Shown piece by piece: positions 1 to 7,203 of a stretch of 24,486 nucleotides of DNA (position 1 is the first letter of the stretch; every line of letters begins with the position of its first letter). The notes beneath the pieces are model-generated. The model did not search any database. It was given only the letters and a program-made list of their open reading frames with translations, and was not told where the DNA came from. The stretch spans positions 1 through 24,486 of the forward strand of contig CAIMEI010000077.1 in assembly GCA_903839955.1 (NCBI GenBank), in the 5' to 3' direction. This DNA is from Candidatus Falkowiibacteriota bacterium. Lineage in GTDB: Bacteria; Patescibacteriota; Patescibacteriia; Patescibacteriales; UBA12465. The position numbers and the translations under genes are program-made.

Positions 1-72
1 GCCGTAATTTTTCAAGGCCTGGGCCGCTTCTGACGTGCTCAAACCAGAGTTATTTTTGGCTTCCTCGGGCAT
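1..72 (-). CDS. P-type cation-transporting ATPase, N-terminal fragment
   Basis: Only the first 24 codons lie in the window; the gene runs off the left edge. The translation opens MPEEAKNNSGLSTSEAAQAL and continues KNYG. GLS-x-x-EA-x-x-x-L-x-x-YG is the typical start of the cation-transporter ATPase N-terminal domain found in Ca2+/Na+,K+-type and H+ P-type ATPases, which pump cations across the membrane using ATP. The ATG is preceded by a good extended -10 element about 27 bases upstream, which supports this start. The subfamily and ion cannot be told from so short a piece. Confidence 0.7.
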   Translation of the reverse strand, partial: MPEEAKNNSGLSTSEAAQALKNYG

Positions 73-98
73 AAAAATAGATTTAGAGTGATGAGGAT

Positions 99-107
99 AT
101 TATAACA
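99..107 (-). promoter_or_regulatory. Extended -10 promoter for the P-type ATPase gene
   Basis: Read on the minus strand, this is TGTTATAAT, an extended -10 element (TGn plus a perfect TATAAT). No good -35 box is seen at 17 bases, as expected for an extended -10 promoter. Transcription would start near position 92, leaving a leader of about 20 bases before the ATG at 72. Confidence 0.55.
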
Positions 108-174
108 TAAAATTATTTATTATACATTCTGAAATTAGGTCTTTTCTGGGGAAAAAATCGGCATTAGCCAATTT

Positions 175-201
175 AAAAACGGCTGTTTTTGAGGACAGCC
201 G
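175..201 (-). terminator. Intrinsic terminator of the 267-aa protein gene
   Basis: A 7-bp stem (CGGCTGT/ACAGCCG at 195-201 and 180-186, 8-base loop) is followed on the minus strand by a run of five T (175-179). It lies 13 bases past the stop codon at 215. It closes the unit that starts at the promoter near 1290-1318. Confidence 0.75.
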
Positions 202-214
202 CTTATCGGAAGTT

Positions 215-1018
215 TTAGTACTTGGTTCTAAATTTTAAGCCATCCAAGACAACACCAACACTTTGCAGTTTTTCCTGAAGCTTTTCAATAAATTCTTGGG
301 AAGGTTTAAAATAAAAACAACCGGAGTGGTTTTTAATAGTAAACTCTTCCAAATATTCTATCAAGCCAGCCGCCGGAAAAGCGTAGATGAGATCAAGATG
401 AAGTCCGCGGTCAGTGCTGGCACCGGCAACACGGGCATAATAACCGGGCAACTCGCCGATTTTGTGGGTTAATTCTTCTGTTAAAATATTCTGCCAGACA
501 TAGATGCAAACGGAAAGATTCTTCCTCGCCGCATCAACTCGGCATTCTAGGTCAAAATTGGTCTGAAAGATTTCGGCCACAAAGTGGTTGCCTCCATGAC
601 CAACGCCTGTCGGGCCATTGACCACCATGATATCTTGGCCGAGCATTCCCTCAACTTTTCTAGAAGAAATACTTCTAGAAAGCAGATAATCCAAATAATA
701 CTTAGTATTATTTCCTGATCCTTGGATATTGTAAATTATCCAATTAAGATTTTTTGCCGATAAAGCCTTGGTTCTCTTGCCGACCTGGTTTTTGTCGAGA
801 AAATATTTTTCCCAAAAATTTTCTAAATCAATCAATTGCGGGCGCAGTAGCCGGGTGTTCGGTGCTAAACAATCGTGTAGCCTGTTTAAATCTCTTTTGC
901 TTTGGGCGATGCCCAGTAAAAATAGAAACAAATGCTCGGTGCCGTTGTTTTTCAAAAAATAGAATTTGTCGCGCCATTCCCTGGCGCCGGGAAAATTTGA
1001 ATTTAATTTTTTATTCAT
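215..1018 (-). CDS. Hypothetical protein, 267 aa
   Basis: I do not recognise this family. It is a soluble-looking protein with no signal peptide or convincing membrane segment and a basic start (MNKKLNSNF). Its most distinctive stretch is around residues 125-180, with a glycine-rich NGPTGVGHGGNHFVAEI followed by an apparent alternation of beta-strand and helix (RKNLSVCIYVWQNIL). The gene stands alone: a promoter with a perfect TTGACA box lies about 300 bases upstream, a long hairpin-rich leader precedes the ATG, and a terminator follows directly. No Shine-Dalgarno motif sits at normal distance. Flanking genes (ATPase, rpoD unit) give no functional hint. It is probably a real gene because the frame is long and neatly bounded by promoter and terminator. 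Confidence 0.65.
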   Translation of the reverse strand: MNKKLNSNFPGAREWRDKFYFLKNNGTEHLFLFLLGIAQSKRDLNRLHDCLAPNTRLLRPQLIDLENFWEKYFLDKNQVGKRTKALSAKNLNWIIYNIQGSGNNTKYYLDYLLSRSISSRKVEGMLGQDIMVVNGPTGVGHGGNHFVAEIFQTNFDLECRVDAARKNLSVCIYVWQNILTEELTHKIGELPGYYARVAGASTDRGLHLDLIYAFPAAGLIEYLEEFTIKNHSGCFYFKPSQEFIEKLQEKLQSVGVVLDGLKFRTKY

Positions 1019-1061
1019 TTTTTAAAGTATCAAGCCTTTTTCGAATCGTTACTCACTTTTT

Positions 1062-1283
1062 TCCTAAAAAGCTTCAATTCTGCCGGCCAAGCAGAATTTG
1101 GGTAACGCCTCCAGCGCTATTCTGGCGCTTCATCTGCAGAGGGATTAATTCGGACAAACACCGGTCGCTGACCAGACTTATTGTTTGTTGTTGGCGCCGC
1201 GGGCGCCACTTGGAATGAGATGATTCATCCCAGGAAACTGACAACAATGGCTTGTTGGCAATTTCTTGGATAAATCCTAATGC
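1062..1283 (-). ncRNA. Candidate structured leader or small RNA
   Basis: If the TTGACA promoter at 1290-1318 is used, the transcript begins near 1283 and passes through at least six local hairpins before the 267-aa gene at 1018. The last hairpin (8-bp stem at 1076-1098) is followed after five bases by TTTTT (minus strand), so it could act as an attenuator, or end a free RNA of about 220 bases. Nested stems (a helix inside a helix, twice) are more than expected by chance in a short gap. The family is unknown. Since perfect stems read the same on both strands, the strand call rests on the promoter. Confidence 0.4.
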
Positions 1284-1289
1284 TAATAA

Positions 1290-1318
1290 AAATTAGCAAA
1301 TAAATGCTTAATTGTCAA
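1290..1318 (-). promoter_or_regulatory. Sigma-70 promoter of the leader/267-aa gene
   Basis: On the minus strand a perfect -35 box TTGACA (1313-1318) is followed by a 17-base spacer and TAATTT (1290-1295), a weak -10 box with three of six consensus bases. It lies just past the terminator of the preceding gene, where a new promoter is expected. The predicted start is near 1283. Confidence 0.5.
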
Positions 1319-1324
1319 TCTAAC

Positions 1325-1356
1325 AACAAAAAATAGGCCAATTTTAGCCTATTTTT
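1325..1356 (-). terminator. Terminator of the dnaG-rpoD unit (bidirectional form)
   Basis: A 10-bp perfect stem AAAAATAGGC/GCCTATTTTT (1329-1338 with 1347-1356) has an 8-base loop. On the minus strand it is followed by a T-rich stretch, and it sits about 30 bases past the stop of the 194-aa membrane protein. Because the stem is A-rich on one side and T-rich on the other, it could also stop plus-strand transcription. Confidence 0.75.
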
Positions 1357-1384
1357 CTATATAACGATTGTGGATAACTAGCTC

Positions 1385-1969
1385 TTACTGGCCGCTACTA
1401 TCGGGAAAATCTATCGCTTGATATGCCGGGACGGGGTCATTAAATAAATAATATTTACAAATAAATATTCCGGAGATGACTAGAATAACAAATATCAATA
1501 TTGCAAAAAATAGAAATTTGGGCCGAAGAGACTTCCCGTCCACCCTATCTTCCTTAGCGTCCACCACCTTTTTAAACAATTCAACCATTTCTGGATTTTT
1601 TCTGGCCGTATATTTTCGAAAAAGCAACAGGGACGAAGAAAACAGTATCGTTAAAGCTAAAAAGATTGAACGATTAAATTTTCCTAAAAAATTTGAACAA
1701 AAGTCACCGTCTAAAGGAGCATGATAATAAAAATGGTAGTGAAAGCAACTATTATTACCAACAGTTGTTTTTTGAGCCAAGAACATGATCAAAAAGAACA
1801 ATGCCAGAAATATCAAAAAAGATTGTATTAAAGAATAGCTAATATATTTTTTGCTTAGCATTTCCCCCTTCTTATAAACGTTGGGGAATTTTTTCATCAA
1901 AAAATACTGATAACCAAATGCCAGCAACGACACGAAAACTAGAGGGAAAATCAAAAAATAAATAGACAT
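1385..1969 (-). CDS. Hypothetical membrane protein, 194 aa
   Basis: I do not recognise the family. The sequence shows four hydrophobic segments likely to span the membrane, at about residues 3-24, 48-68, 98-118 and 149-171. Short basic stretches lie between them, and the last segment is followed by a short polar tail. A loop with two cysteines and several His/Tyr residues lies around 73-92, between the second and third segments. The gene follows rpoD by 31 bases and is followed by a strong terminator, so it is probably the last gene of the dnaG-rpoD transcript. A link to either function is not implied. No Shine-Dalgarno motif precedes the ATG. Confidence 0.6.
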   Translation of the reverse strand: MSIYFLIFPLVFVSLLAFGYQYFLMKKFPNVYKKGEMLSKKYISYSLIQSFLIFLALFFLIMFLAQKTTVGNNSCFHYHFYYHAPLDGDFCSNFLGKFNRSIFLALTILFSSSLLLFRKYTARKNPEMVELFKKVVDAKEDRVDGKSLRPKFLFFAILIFVILVISGIFICKYYLFNDPVPAYQAIDFPDSSGQ

Positions 1970-2000
1970 ACGGAGGCGCGAAAATTTTGCTTAATGAAAA

Positions 2001-3542
2001 TTAGTAGTCCCTCAATTTCTCCAAGCCCTTGAGCTTGCGGATTTTTTCCAGAGCCTTGGATTCAATTTGGCGGATGCGTTCGCGGGTCACTTCGAATTCC
2101 TGGCCAACTTCTTCCAAAGTGTGAGCCACGCCGTCAATCAGGCCGAAGCGCATTTCCAGGATTTTCTGTTCGCGCGGGGAGAGCTGGGCGACAATGTTCT
2201 TCACGTAGTCACGCAGAAGCTGCAAAGCGGCGGCGCGATCGGGGGTGACATTTTTGACGTCTTCAATGAAATCTTCCAGAGTGGAATCTTCTTCGTCGTC
2301 ACCGATGGTGGTTTCGAGAGATATGGTGTCTTGGGAAATTTTGATGATGTAGCGAATTTTCTCCAGCTCTTCACCCATTTCGGCGGCAATTTCTTCGGGC
2401 AAGGGTTCGCGGCTGAGTTCTTGAATCAGGGTGCGCTGGACTTGTTGGAATTTGTTAATGGTTTCCACCATGTGCACCGGGATGCGGATGGTGCGGGATT
2501 GGTCGGCGAGGGCGCGGGTGATGGCTTGGCGAATCCACCAAGTGGCGTAGGTCGAAAATTTATAGCCCTTGCGGTACTCAAATTTTTCCACCGCGCGGAA
2601 GAGGCCGATATTCCCTTCTTGAATTAAGTCTAATAGGCTCAAGCCCTTGGCGCCAGCAAATTTTTTGGCAATGGAAACGACGAGGCGCAGATTGGCTTCG
2701 ATGATGCGGTTTTCGGCCTCCTTGTCGCCCTTCTCTTTGCGCTTGGCGAGTTCCACTTCTTCGTCGCCCGAGAGCAAAGGCACTTTGCCGATTTCTTTCA
2801 AATACATTTGGATGGAGTCGGCGGATAGTTTGGATAAATCGATGGACAACTGAGCCTTGCGTTCCTTTTCGTTTCTGGCGACGGTTTCGGTGGCACCCAA
2901 AATGCGGCCGGTGTCCTCAATGATGCGGATGCCGTTTTTTTGCAGGTCGCCCAAGAAGACGTCGTATTCATAGACATAGTCTTCCACTTCCGGAAAAGCA
3001 TAGAGGAGCTCCGTTTCCATCACAAAGCCGCGCACCCGGCCTTTGTCCAGGAGCTTTTTCAATTTTTCCGGGTCGGGATATTTGATTTCCCGTTTCACCT
3101 CTGGGGCCTTCGGTTTTTTGACCACCGGTTTGGGGGCAGGCTTGGCTTTGGGTGCCGGTTTGGCAACTATTTTCTGGACCGGCTTAACGGGCTTGGCGAC
3201 CGGCTCGCCTCGCTTTGCAGGCGAAGCGGGTTTTTTGACAACTTTAAGCACCGGCTTGGGAGCTGGCTCGCCTCGCTTTGCGGGCGAAGCGGGTTTTTTG
3301 ACTGCTTTTACTGGGACGACGGGTTTTTTTATCATTTTTTTGGCAGGAGTTACTGGCTTTTTTGAACTTTTGGCGGAAACTTTTTGAACAGAATTTTTCT
3401 TGGCAGGAGCTTTAACAGCTTTTTTGGCCGGCCTAAAAACTGGCTTAACGGCCTTTTTGGCGATTGGCTTGCCTGATTTTTGTTTAGGCGAAGCGGGCTT
3501 TTTCCCCTTCAAAGATGAGGGTTTTTGTTTTTTTGACGCCAT
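2001..3542 (-). CDS. rpoD: RNA polymerase primary sigma factor (sigma-70/RpoD)
   Basis: This is the housekeeping sigma factor that directs RNA polymerase to -35/-10 promoters. Region 1.2 (about residues 241-272, DSIQMYLKEIGKVPLL), region 2 (about 283-352, with NLRLVVSIAKKF and the -10-reading TYATWWIRQAITRA), region 3 (about 355-435) and the region 4 helix-turn-helix (about 455-513, TLEEVGQEFEVTRERIRQIE) are all intact. The 513-aa length includes an unusual first 150 residues made almost only of Lys, Pro, Ala and Val. These contain a 21-residue repeat, KKPASPAKRGEP, at about 82-98 and 103-119. A region 1.1-like segment follows at about 155-210. The gene lies 38 bases after dnaG, the classic macromolecular-synthesis pairing. 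The consensus promoters in this window fit what this protein would read. Confidence 0.96.
   Translation of the reverse strand: MASKKQKPSSLKGKKPASPKQKSGKPIAKKAVKPVFRPAKKAVKAPAKKNSVQKVSAKSSKKPVTPAKKMIKKPVVPVKAVKKPASPAKRGEPAPKPVLKVVKKPASPAKRGEPVAKPVKPVQKIVAKPAPKAKPAPKPVVKKPKAPEVKREIKYPDPEKLKKLLDKGRVRGFVMETELLYAFPEVEDYVYEYDVFLGDLQKNGIRIIEDTGRILGATETVARNEKERKAQLSIDLSKLSADSIQMYLKEIGKVPLLSGDEEVELAKRKEKGDKEAENRIIEANLRLVVSIAKKFAGAKGLSLLDLIQEGNIGLFRAVEKFEYRKGYKFSTYATWWIRQAITRALADQSRTIRIPVHMVETINKFQQVQRTLIQELSREPLPEEIAAEMGEELEKIRYIIKISQDTISLETTIGDDEEDSTLEDFIEDVKNVTPDRAAALQLLRDYVKNIVAQLSPREQKILEMRFGLIDGVAHTLEEVGQEFEVTRERIRQIESKALEKIRKLKGLEKLRDY
3202..3302 (-). repeat. Two near-identical 38-bp direct repeats inside rpoD
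   Basis: Positions 3202-3239 and 3265-3302 differ at one base in 38 and are spaced exactly 63 bases (21 codons) apart. They encode the KKPASPAKRGEP repeats. The rest of the Lys/Pro/Ala region encodes similar residues with varied codons, so the DNA identity here is more than protein composition demands. A shorter relative (GGCGAAGCGGG followed by pyrimidines) lies near 3485-3500. Each copy can form short alternative stems (CGCTT/AAGCG or TCGCC/GGCGA). Confidence 0.7.
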
Positions 3543-3580
3543 ATATTGAAAATAATATTTGACAAAATCAAGTAAACAAT

Positions 3581-5401
3581 TCAGCTGGCGGCTCCAATTT
3601 CTCGCAGACGATCGGTAAAATCCTTAAAGTCATTCATCAATTTCTCCACTTGCGCCGTCTGGCCGCTTTTTTCGGCCTCCGGCAACTCGCGTTGGATACT
3701 TTTGATACGCTCCTGATAATAATATTTTTTTAATTCTATTAGGCATTTGGCGATTTCGCTCTTGATTTCCGTTTCTCCCAGAGCGTAAAAATCCTTTTCG
3801 CCCAAAAGCACCAATAAATCCAGGAGATTTTCGCGTTTTTCCCCCTGAGAAAGCAAAAAACTCCGAAAATCTTCGTAGTCAAAACTTCCGTTTTTATTAT
3901 AATAGATAATCAGGTCTTTGTAAAACGAAATTTTCTCGTTATTTTTCAGAAATTCCGGTTCCAATTTGGCGGTGAGATAAGGTACCAAATACGGCAGGCG
4001 CAGGACGAGAGCGAGAATCAGCTCGCTCATCAATTCGTGGCGGTCAATGGGGGCCGGCAGAGGCTTGGCGCTTTCGACGGGCGCGGGCCGGCTAGTCCCC
4101 TGCGGACTTATTTTCTTGAGCTCGTCGCGCATAGATTGTTCCGGGGCGCCAATGATTTCGGCAATGCGCCGCAGCCAAAAATCCTGCTCAATCTTGCTGG
4201 AAAATTTGGCGATCATCGCCAAGGCGTGTTTGGTTAATTCTTTGCTTCCAGCGGCGGTCCGAGCATCAAATTCAGTGCTAAGTTTGGTCAAATAATACTC
4301 CATCATCGGCTTGGCGTCGGCGACCGCTTTCTGCCATTCTTCGGGGTGCTTTTTGAGGCACTCGGCGGCGTCCTTGCCGTCCTGCAAAACAATGACACTG
4401 ATGTTAAAATCCAAAGCCATCGCTTCTTTGATTCCCCGATCGGCGGCCATTTGCCCAGCGGCATCCATGTCAAAGGCTAGCGCCAAATTATTAGTGAAGC
4501 GCTTGATGATGATTAATTGTTCAGCGGTTAACGCCGTCCCCGAAGAAGCGACGACATTTTTGAAGCCGTGCTGATGGGCCATGATCACATCCATTTGCCC
4601 TTCCACGACAATCGCCAAGTTTTCGCTTTTGATGGCGCCCTTAGCTTTATTCAAACCGAAAACGACCCGGCTTTTATCGTAAAGTTCTGTTTGCGGACTG
4701 TTAATGTATTTGCCGCCAACTTTTTCTTCTTTCTCCTTGCCAGGATTAACCCGGGCAGTGAAAGCGATGACGTTGTCGTTGATGTCGGCAATGGGAAACA
4801 TGATGCGGTCGCGAAAACGGTTGTAGTAGCGGCTCGCGCCTTCTTTGCGTACCGTCAGGCCAGCGGCGAAGATTTCTTGGTCGTTGAATTTCAGGCGTTC
4901 ATTTTTCGGCAACTCCTTGAGGCGCAAAATAAGGTTGTCCCAGCTGTCGGGGGCATAGCCAATGCGCCAGTCTTTGATGGTTTCTTCTTTGAGTCCGCGT
5001 TCTAATAAATAGGCGCGAAAATATTTAGCACTCTCCAACTCCAAATGTTTTTCAAAATAACGAGTGGAAAATTCCAAGACATCCAAGAGGCGGTTGCGCT
5101 TGGAAAAATCATTCTTTTCGTAGGTGCTCAGGGTGATGCCGGCTTTGGGGGCCAAGAGGCGCATGGCTTCCACGAAGCCGATACCTTCCATCTCTTCAAT
5201 AAAAGAAAAGACGTCCCCGCCCTTGCCGCAACCGAAACAATGCCAGATCTGCTTTTCCGGGGATATCACAAAAGACGGGCTTTTTTCCCGGTGAAAAGGA
5301 CAGAGGGCCTGGAAATTAGCGCCCACCGCCTTGACCTGAACATAGGAGCGGATGATTTCCACAATGTCCAAACGGCTCTTGATTTCGTCGGATTGGCTCA
5401 T
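3581..5401 (-). CDS. dnaG: DNA primase
   Basis: DnaG makes the RNA primers for lagging-strand and initial DNA synthesis at the replication fork. The N-terminal CHC2 zinc-binding domain is complete, with ligands C34, H37, C55 and C58 (CPFH...HCFGCGKGG). The catalytic core follows, including the YYNRFRDRIMFPI motif and the Toprim domain with VVEGQMDV and the metal-binding AFDMDAAG (about residues 265-335). The C-terminal third (about 440-606) is a helical helicase-interaction-type region. The 606-aa length is normal. It is the first gene of the unit with rpoD and has its own promoter upstream. The ATG is chosen because MSQSDEIKSRLDIVEIIRSYV matches the usual DnaG start. Confidence 0.97.
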   Translation of the reverse strand: MSQSDEIKSRLDIVEIIRSYVQVKAVGANFQALCPFHREKSPSFVISPEKQIWHCFGCGKGGDVFSFIEEMEGIGFVEAMRLLAPKAGITLSTYEKNDFSKRNRLLDVLEFSTRYFEKHLELESAKYFRAYLLERGLKEETIKDWRIGYAPDSWDNLILRLKELPKNERLKFNDQEIFAAGLTVRKEGASRYYNRFRDRIMFPIADINDNVIAFTARVNPGKEKEEKVGGKYINSPQTELYDKSRVVFGLNKAKGAIKSENLAIVVEGQMDVIMAHQHGFKNVVASSGTALTAEQLIIIKRFTNNLALAFDMDAAGQMAADRGIKEAMALDFNISVIVLQDGKDAAECLKKHPEEWQKAVADAKPMMEYYLTKLSTEFDARTAAGSKELTKHALAMIAKFSSKIEQDFWLRRIAEIIGAPEQSMRDELKKISPQGTSRPAPVESAKPLPAPIDRHELMSELILALVLRLPYLVPYLTAKLEPEFLKNNEKISFYKDLIIYYNKNGSFDYEDFRSFLLSQGEKRENLLDLLVLLGEKDFYALGETEIKSEIAKCLIELKKYYYQERIKSIQRELPEAEKSGQTAQVEKLMNDFKDFTDRLREIGAAS

Positions 5402-5427
5402 TTCGAAAAGTTAATGATTAACTGTAT

Positions 5428-5456
5428 ATATTAGCTATTTTTAAGTATTTTTGCAA
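5428..5456 (-). promoter_or_regulatory. Sigma-70 promoter of dnaG-rpoD
   Basis: On the minus strand TTGCAA (5451-5456) and TAATAT (5428-5433) are separated by exactly 17 bases, each matching four of six consensus bases. The start point would be near 5421, giving a leader of about 20 bases before the dnaG ATG. The surrounding 80-base gap is very A/T-rich. Confidence 0.5.
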
Positions 5457-5481
5457 TATTGGGCTAAGTTGGCTCAAAGCT

Positions 5482-5811
5482 TTACCCCTGCCGATAATTT
5501 TGAATTACCAGAGTTTTTAAGCGGGTCACTTCAAACTCCACCAGTTCCCCGTCGTATTCGGCACTGTGGCGCGTGGCGCTCTGGCTGGATTTCTTTTGAT
5601 CCAAGTGCAGGCTGAAAACAATAATGCGTTCACCGCCCTCGTTTTTTTCTTCTAAATACAAGTGGAAGCGGGGATAAAAATCACCGCTGAGGCGGCGGGC
5701 GAAACTTTCTTGGCCGGAGGCGTGATCCACGATGCGGGCATAGCCGCAAGAACGCTGGACGAATATTTCCGGCTGAACGGAAAGATATTTTTGTTTTACT
5801 TCAAATTTCAT
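5482..5811 (-). CDS. Conserved hypothetical protein, 109 aa
   Basis: This is a small soluble protein of unknown function. Its core, FSLHLDQKK near residues 66-74 followed by HSAEYDGELVEFEVTRLK at about 82-99, is a pattern I associate from memory with a widespread hypothetical family in candidate-phyla genomes. No catalytic motif is evident. The alternating hydrophobic pattern (RFHLYLEEK, RIIVFSLHL) suggests a beta-sheet fold. Its ATG overlaps the stop of the GtrA-family gene by four bases (ATGA), so the two are translationally coupled. It is the last gene of the aspS run, and no clear terminator is seen in the 80 bases before dnaG. Confidence 0.75.
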   Translation of the reverse strand: MKFEVKQKYLSVQPEIFVQRSCGYARIVDHASGQESFARRLSGDFYPRFHLYLEEKNEGGERIIVFSLHLDQKKSSQSATRHSAEYDGELVEFEVTRLKTLVIQNYRQG

Positions 5812-6272
5812 ATTTTTTTACGAAAAACAATAAAGCGAGAAAAAATGTAGTTGCCGATACCGATGGTGATGTTTACTAAAAGTTGGGATAGAATATACCA
5901 AACGCCAAATACATGGACGAATAGGTGCATCAAAATACCGTTATAGTTCAAGACCAAAAAACCGTTGGCAAAATAAATGGCCATCTGGCGAAAAGTGCCC
6001 TTGTTGTCCCGCACCCGAAAAGCCCAAACTTTCTGCAGATAAAAGGAGAGGATAAAGCACAAAACGAAGGAGATGGAAGTGGCGGTGATCACCTCCACGC
6101 CGAAAACTCCGTGCAGGATAAACAGGAATACTAAATCTAAGGTTCCAGTGATACAGCCGCTGAGCGCAAATTTAACCGCTGATTTATGGCGTTGAAAGTA
6201 GGACATCAGACGGGGATATTTCTTCCACATCCAGCGCTTTAATTTAAAATAAGAATTATCGATTAATGGCAT
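5808..6272 (-). CDS. GtrA-family membrane protein
   Basis: The 154-aa protein has the four membrane segments of the GtrA family (about residues 31-55, 58-80, 93-117 and 120-143). It carries typical signatures: KFALSGCITGTLDLVFLFIL at the start of the domain and NYIFSRFIVFRKK at the end. GtrA proteins are thought to help move lipid-linked sugars across the membrane for surface polysaccharide or teichoic acid decoration; the substrate here is unknown. The start overlaps the end of the carboxypeptidase gene by 17 bases. The pairing with a wall-trimming enzyme fits a cell-envelope role. The first ATG was chosen; Met15 (MWKKYPRL) is a possible alternative that would remove the overlap. Confidence 0.88.
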   Translation of the reverse strand: MPLIDNSYFKLKRWMWKKYPRLMSYFQRHKSAVKFALSGCITGTLDLVFLFILHGVFGVEVITATSISFVLCFILSFYLQKVWAFRVRDNKGTFRQMAIYFANGFLVLNYNGILMHLFVHVFGVWYILSQLLVNITIGIGNYIFSRFIVFRKKI

Positions 6273-7188
6273 AGGAATTAAAAATCCAATTGACTAACTT
6301 TTTAGTTTGAGAGAAACGGGCCTCTTTGTTCGGCGCGCCCAGTACCACGGAAATAATCTGCTTACCGGCCGTATTTTTGAATTGGCCGACAAAGCAATAG
6401 CCAGCCGCATCAGTGAAGCCAGTCTTGCCGCCCAGAATGGAAACATCGGTCACGTCGTCGCCGAGCAATTCGTCGGTGCTGCTTATTTTTTTCTCTCGGT
6501 CTTCTGCGGTTTTGAAATCATATTTTTCAGTCGTCACCGCTTTTTTGAGTTCTGGCTGAAGCAAAGCTTCCCTGGCCAAACGAGCGATGTCGCGCGCACT
6601 AGCTTGATTTTGATCGCTCAGCCCGGTCGGTTCCACGAACGAAGCGCTGAACATCCCGATTTTCTTGGCTTTTTCATTCATTAACTTCACAAATTGCTCA
6701 TCAGTCAGGCCAGTGGAGTGAACCAGGGCGAGCGTGGCGCCATTATCCGAGGCGACTAAACTAGTATAAAAAATGTCGCGCAGTTTAACGGTGTCGCCGG
6801 TAAATAAATTATTTTTACCGCCACCAATTGAATCACGCGGTCCAACTTGATAGGTCGTGTCCCAACCGGGATTGTGGTCCAGAAAAACCAGGGCAGTCAT
6901 CAGTTTGGAAATGCTGGCAATCGGCTGAGGAGTCTCGGCGTCTTTACCCCACAAGAAAACATTGGATCCCGCCGTCAAAACTGCCGCGCGCTTCACGGAA
7001 AGATCCGGATCGGCAATCCCCGGCTGGCGGACAAAAATCGGCGTTTCCTGGACATTGGGCAGGTGAGTACTGGAGACAACATTGGCTTGGCACAAAATTC
7101 GAGGCGGGCAGAAAGAAAGCGGCGTGGAAATATCAAAACGAGCGAACAAAAAAGAAACCAATAAATTGAAGGCGATAGAATAAAACAT
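6256..7188 (-). CDS. Serine-type D-Ala-D-Ala carboxypeptidase (S11, PBP5-like)
   Basis: This is a penicillin-binding protein that removes the terminal D-Ala from peptidoglycan stem peptides, acting outside the membrane. All three active-site motifs are present: SxxK as S92-I-S-K95, SxN as S147-D-N149, and K255-T-G257. The N-terminus (about residues 4-18) is hydrophobic and acts as a signal or membrane anchor. The chain ends soon after the catalytic domain at 310 aa, shorter than PBP5 (about 400 aa), so the C-terminal beta domain and amphipathic anchor are absent. It follows scpB by 15 bases and is followed by a GtrA-family gene with overlapping ends. The subfamily (DacA- or DacF-like) cannot be fixed by eye. 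Confidence 0.93.
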   Translation of the reverse strand: MFYSIAFNLLVSFLFARFDISTPLSFCPPRILCQANVVSSTHLPNVQETPIFVRQPGIADPDLSVKRAAVLTAGSNVFLWGKDAETPQPIASISKLMTALVFLDHNPGWDTTYQVGPRDSIGGGKNNLFTGDTVKLRDIFYTSLVASDNGATLALVHSTGLTDEQFVKLMNEKAKKIGMFSASFVEPTGLSDQNQASARDIARLAREALLQPELKKAVTTEKYDFKTAEDREKKISSTDELLGDDVTDVSILGGKTGFTDAAGYCFVGQFKNTAGKQIISVVLGAPNKEARFSQTKKLVNWIFNSYAINR

Positions 7189-7203
7189 TGGGGGAAAACA
7201 AAA

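Larger units (their letters stand above)
1019..1384. other. 366-base non-coding gap rich in hairpins
   Basis: No convincing protein gene lies here. Successive inverted repeats are visible: AATTCTGC/GCAGAATT (1076-1083 with 1091-1098), CCTC/GAGG (1108-1111 with 1138-1141) enclosing AGCGC/GCGCT (1113-1117 with 1125-1129), ACAAACA/TGTTTGT (1154-1160 with 1182-1188) enclosing GGTC/GACC (1163-1173), TGGCGCC/GGCGCCA (1192-1208, three-base loop), GATG/CATC (1219-1229), CAACAA/TTGTTG (1242-1257, four-base loop) and TGCTAAT/ATTAGCA (1281-1298). A promoter and a terminator (listed separately) frame them. I could not match the sequence to RNase P RNA, tmRNA, SRP RNA or a known riboswitch. Confidence 0.6.

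Noticed and set aside
1190..1215. On the minus strand AGTGGCGCCCGCGG looks a little like the T-box sequence of tRNA-sensing leaders.
   Set aside because: It has one base too many against the consensus, no specifier stem or following terminator pair was found, and the downstream gene is not an amino-acid or synthetase gene. The match is explained by the GC-rich 7-bp hairpin.
1019..1384. The hairpin-rich gap as tmRNA, RNase P RNA, SRP RNA or 6S RNA.
   Set aside because: Their conserved motifs (for example the GAGGAAAGTCC core of RNase P, the GGAAGGAAGCA loop of SRP RNA, the tRNA-like ends of tmRNA) are absent on both strands.
2067..2627. A long open frame on the plus strand opposite rpoD.
   Set aside because: It is antisense to the conserved sigma-factor core, its translation has the composition of a shadow frame, and it has no promoter or independent signal. 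The same holds for similar frames opposite dnaG, aspS, map and the ribosomal genes.
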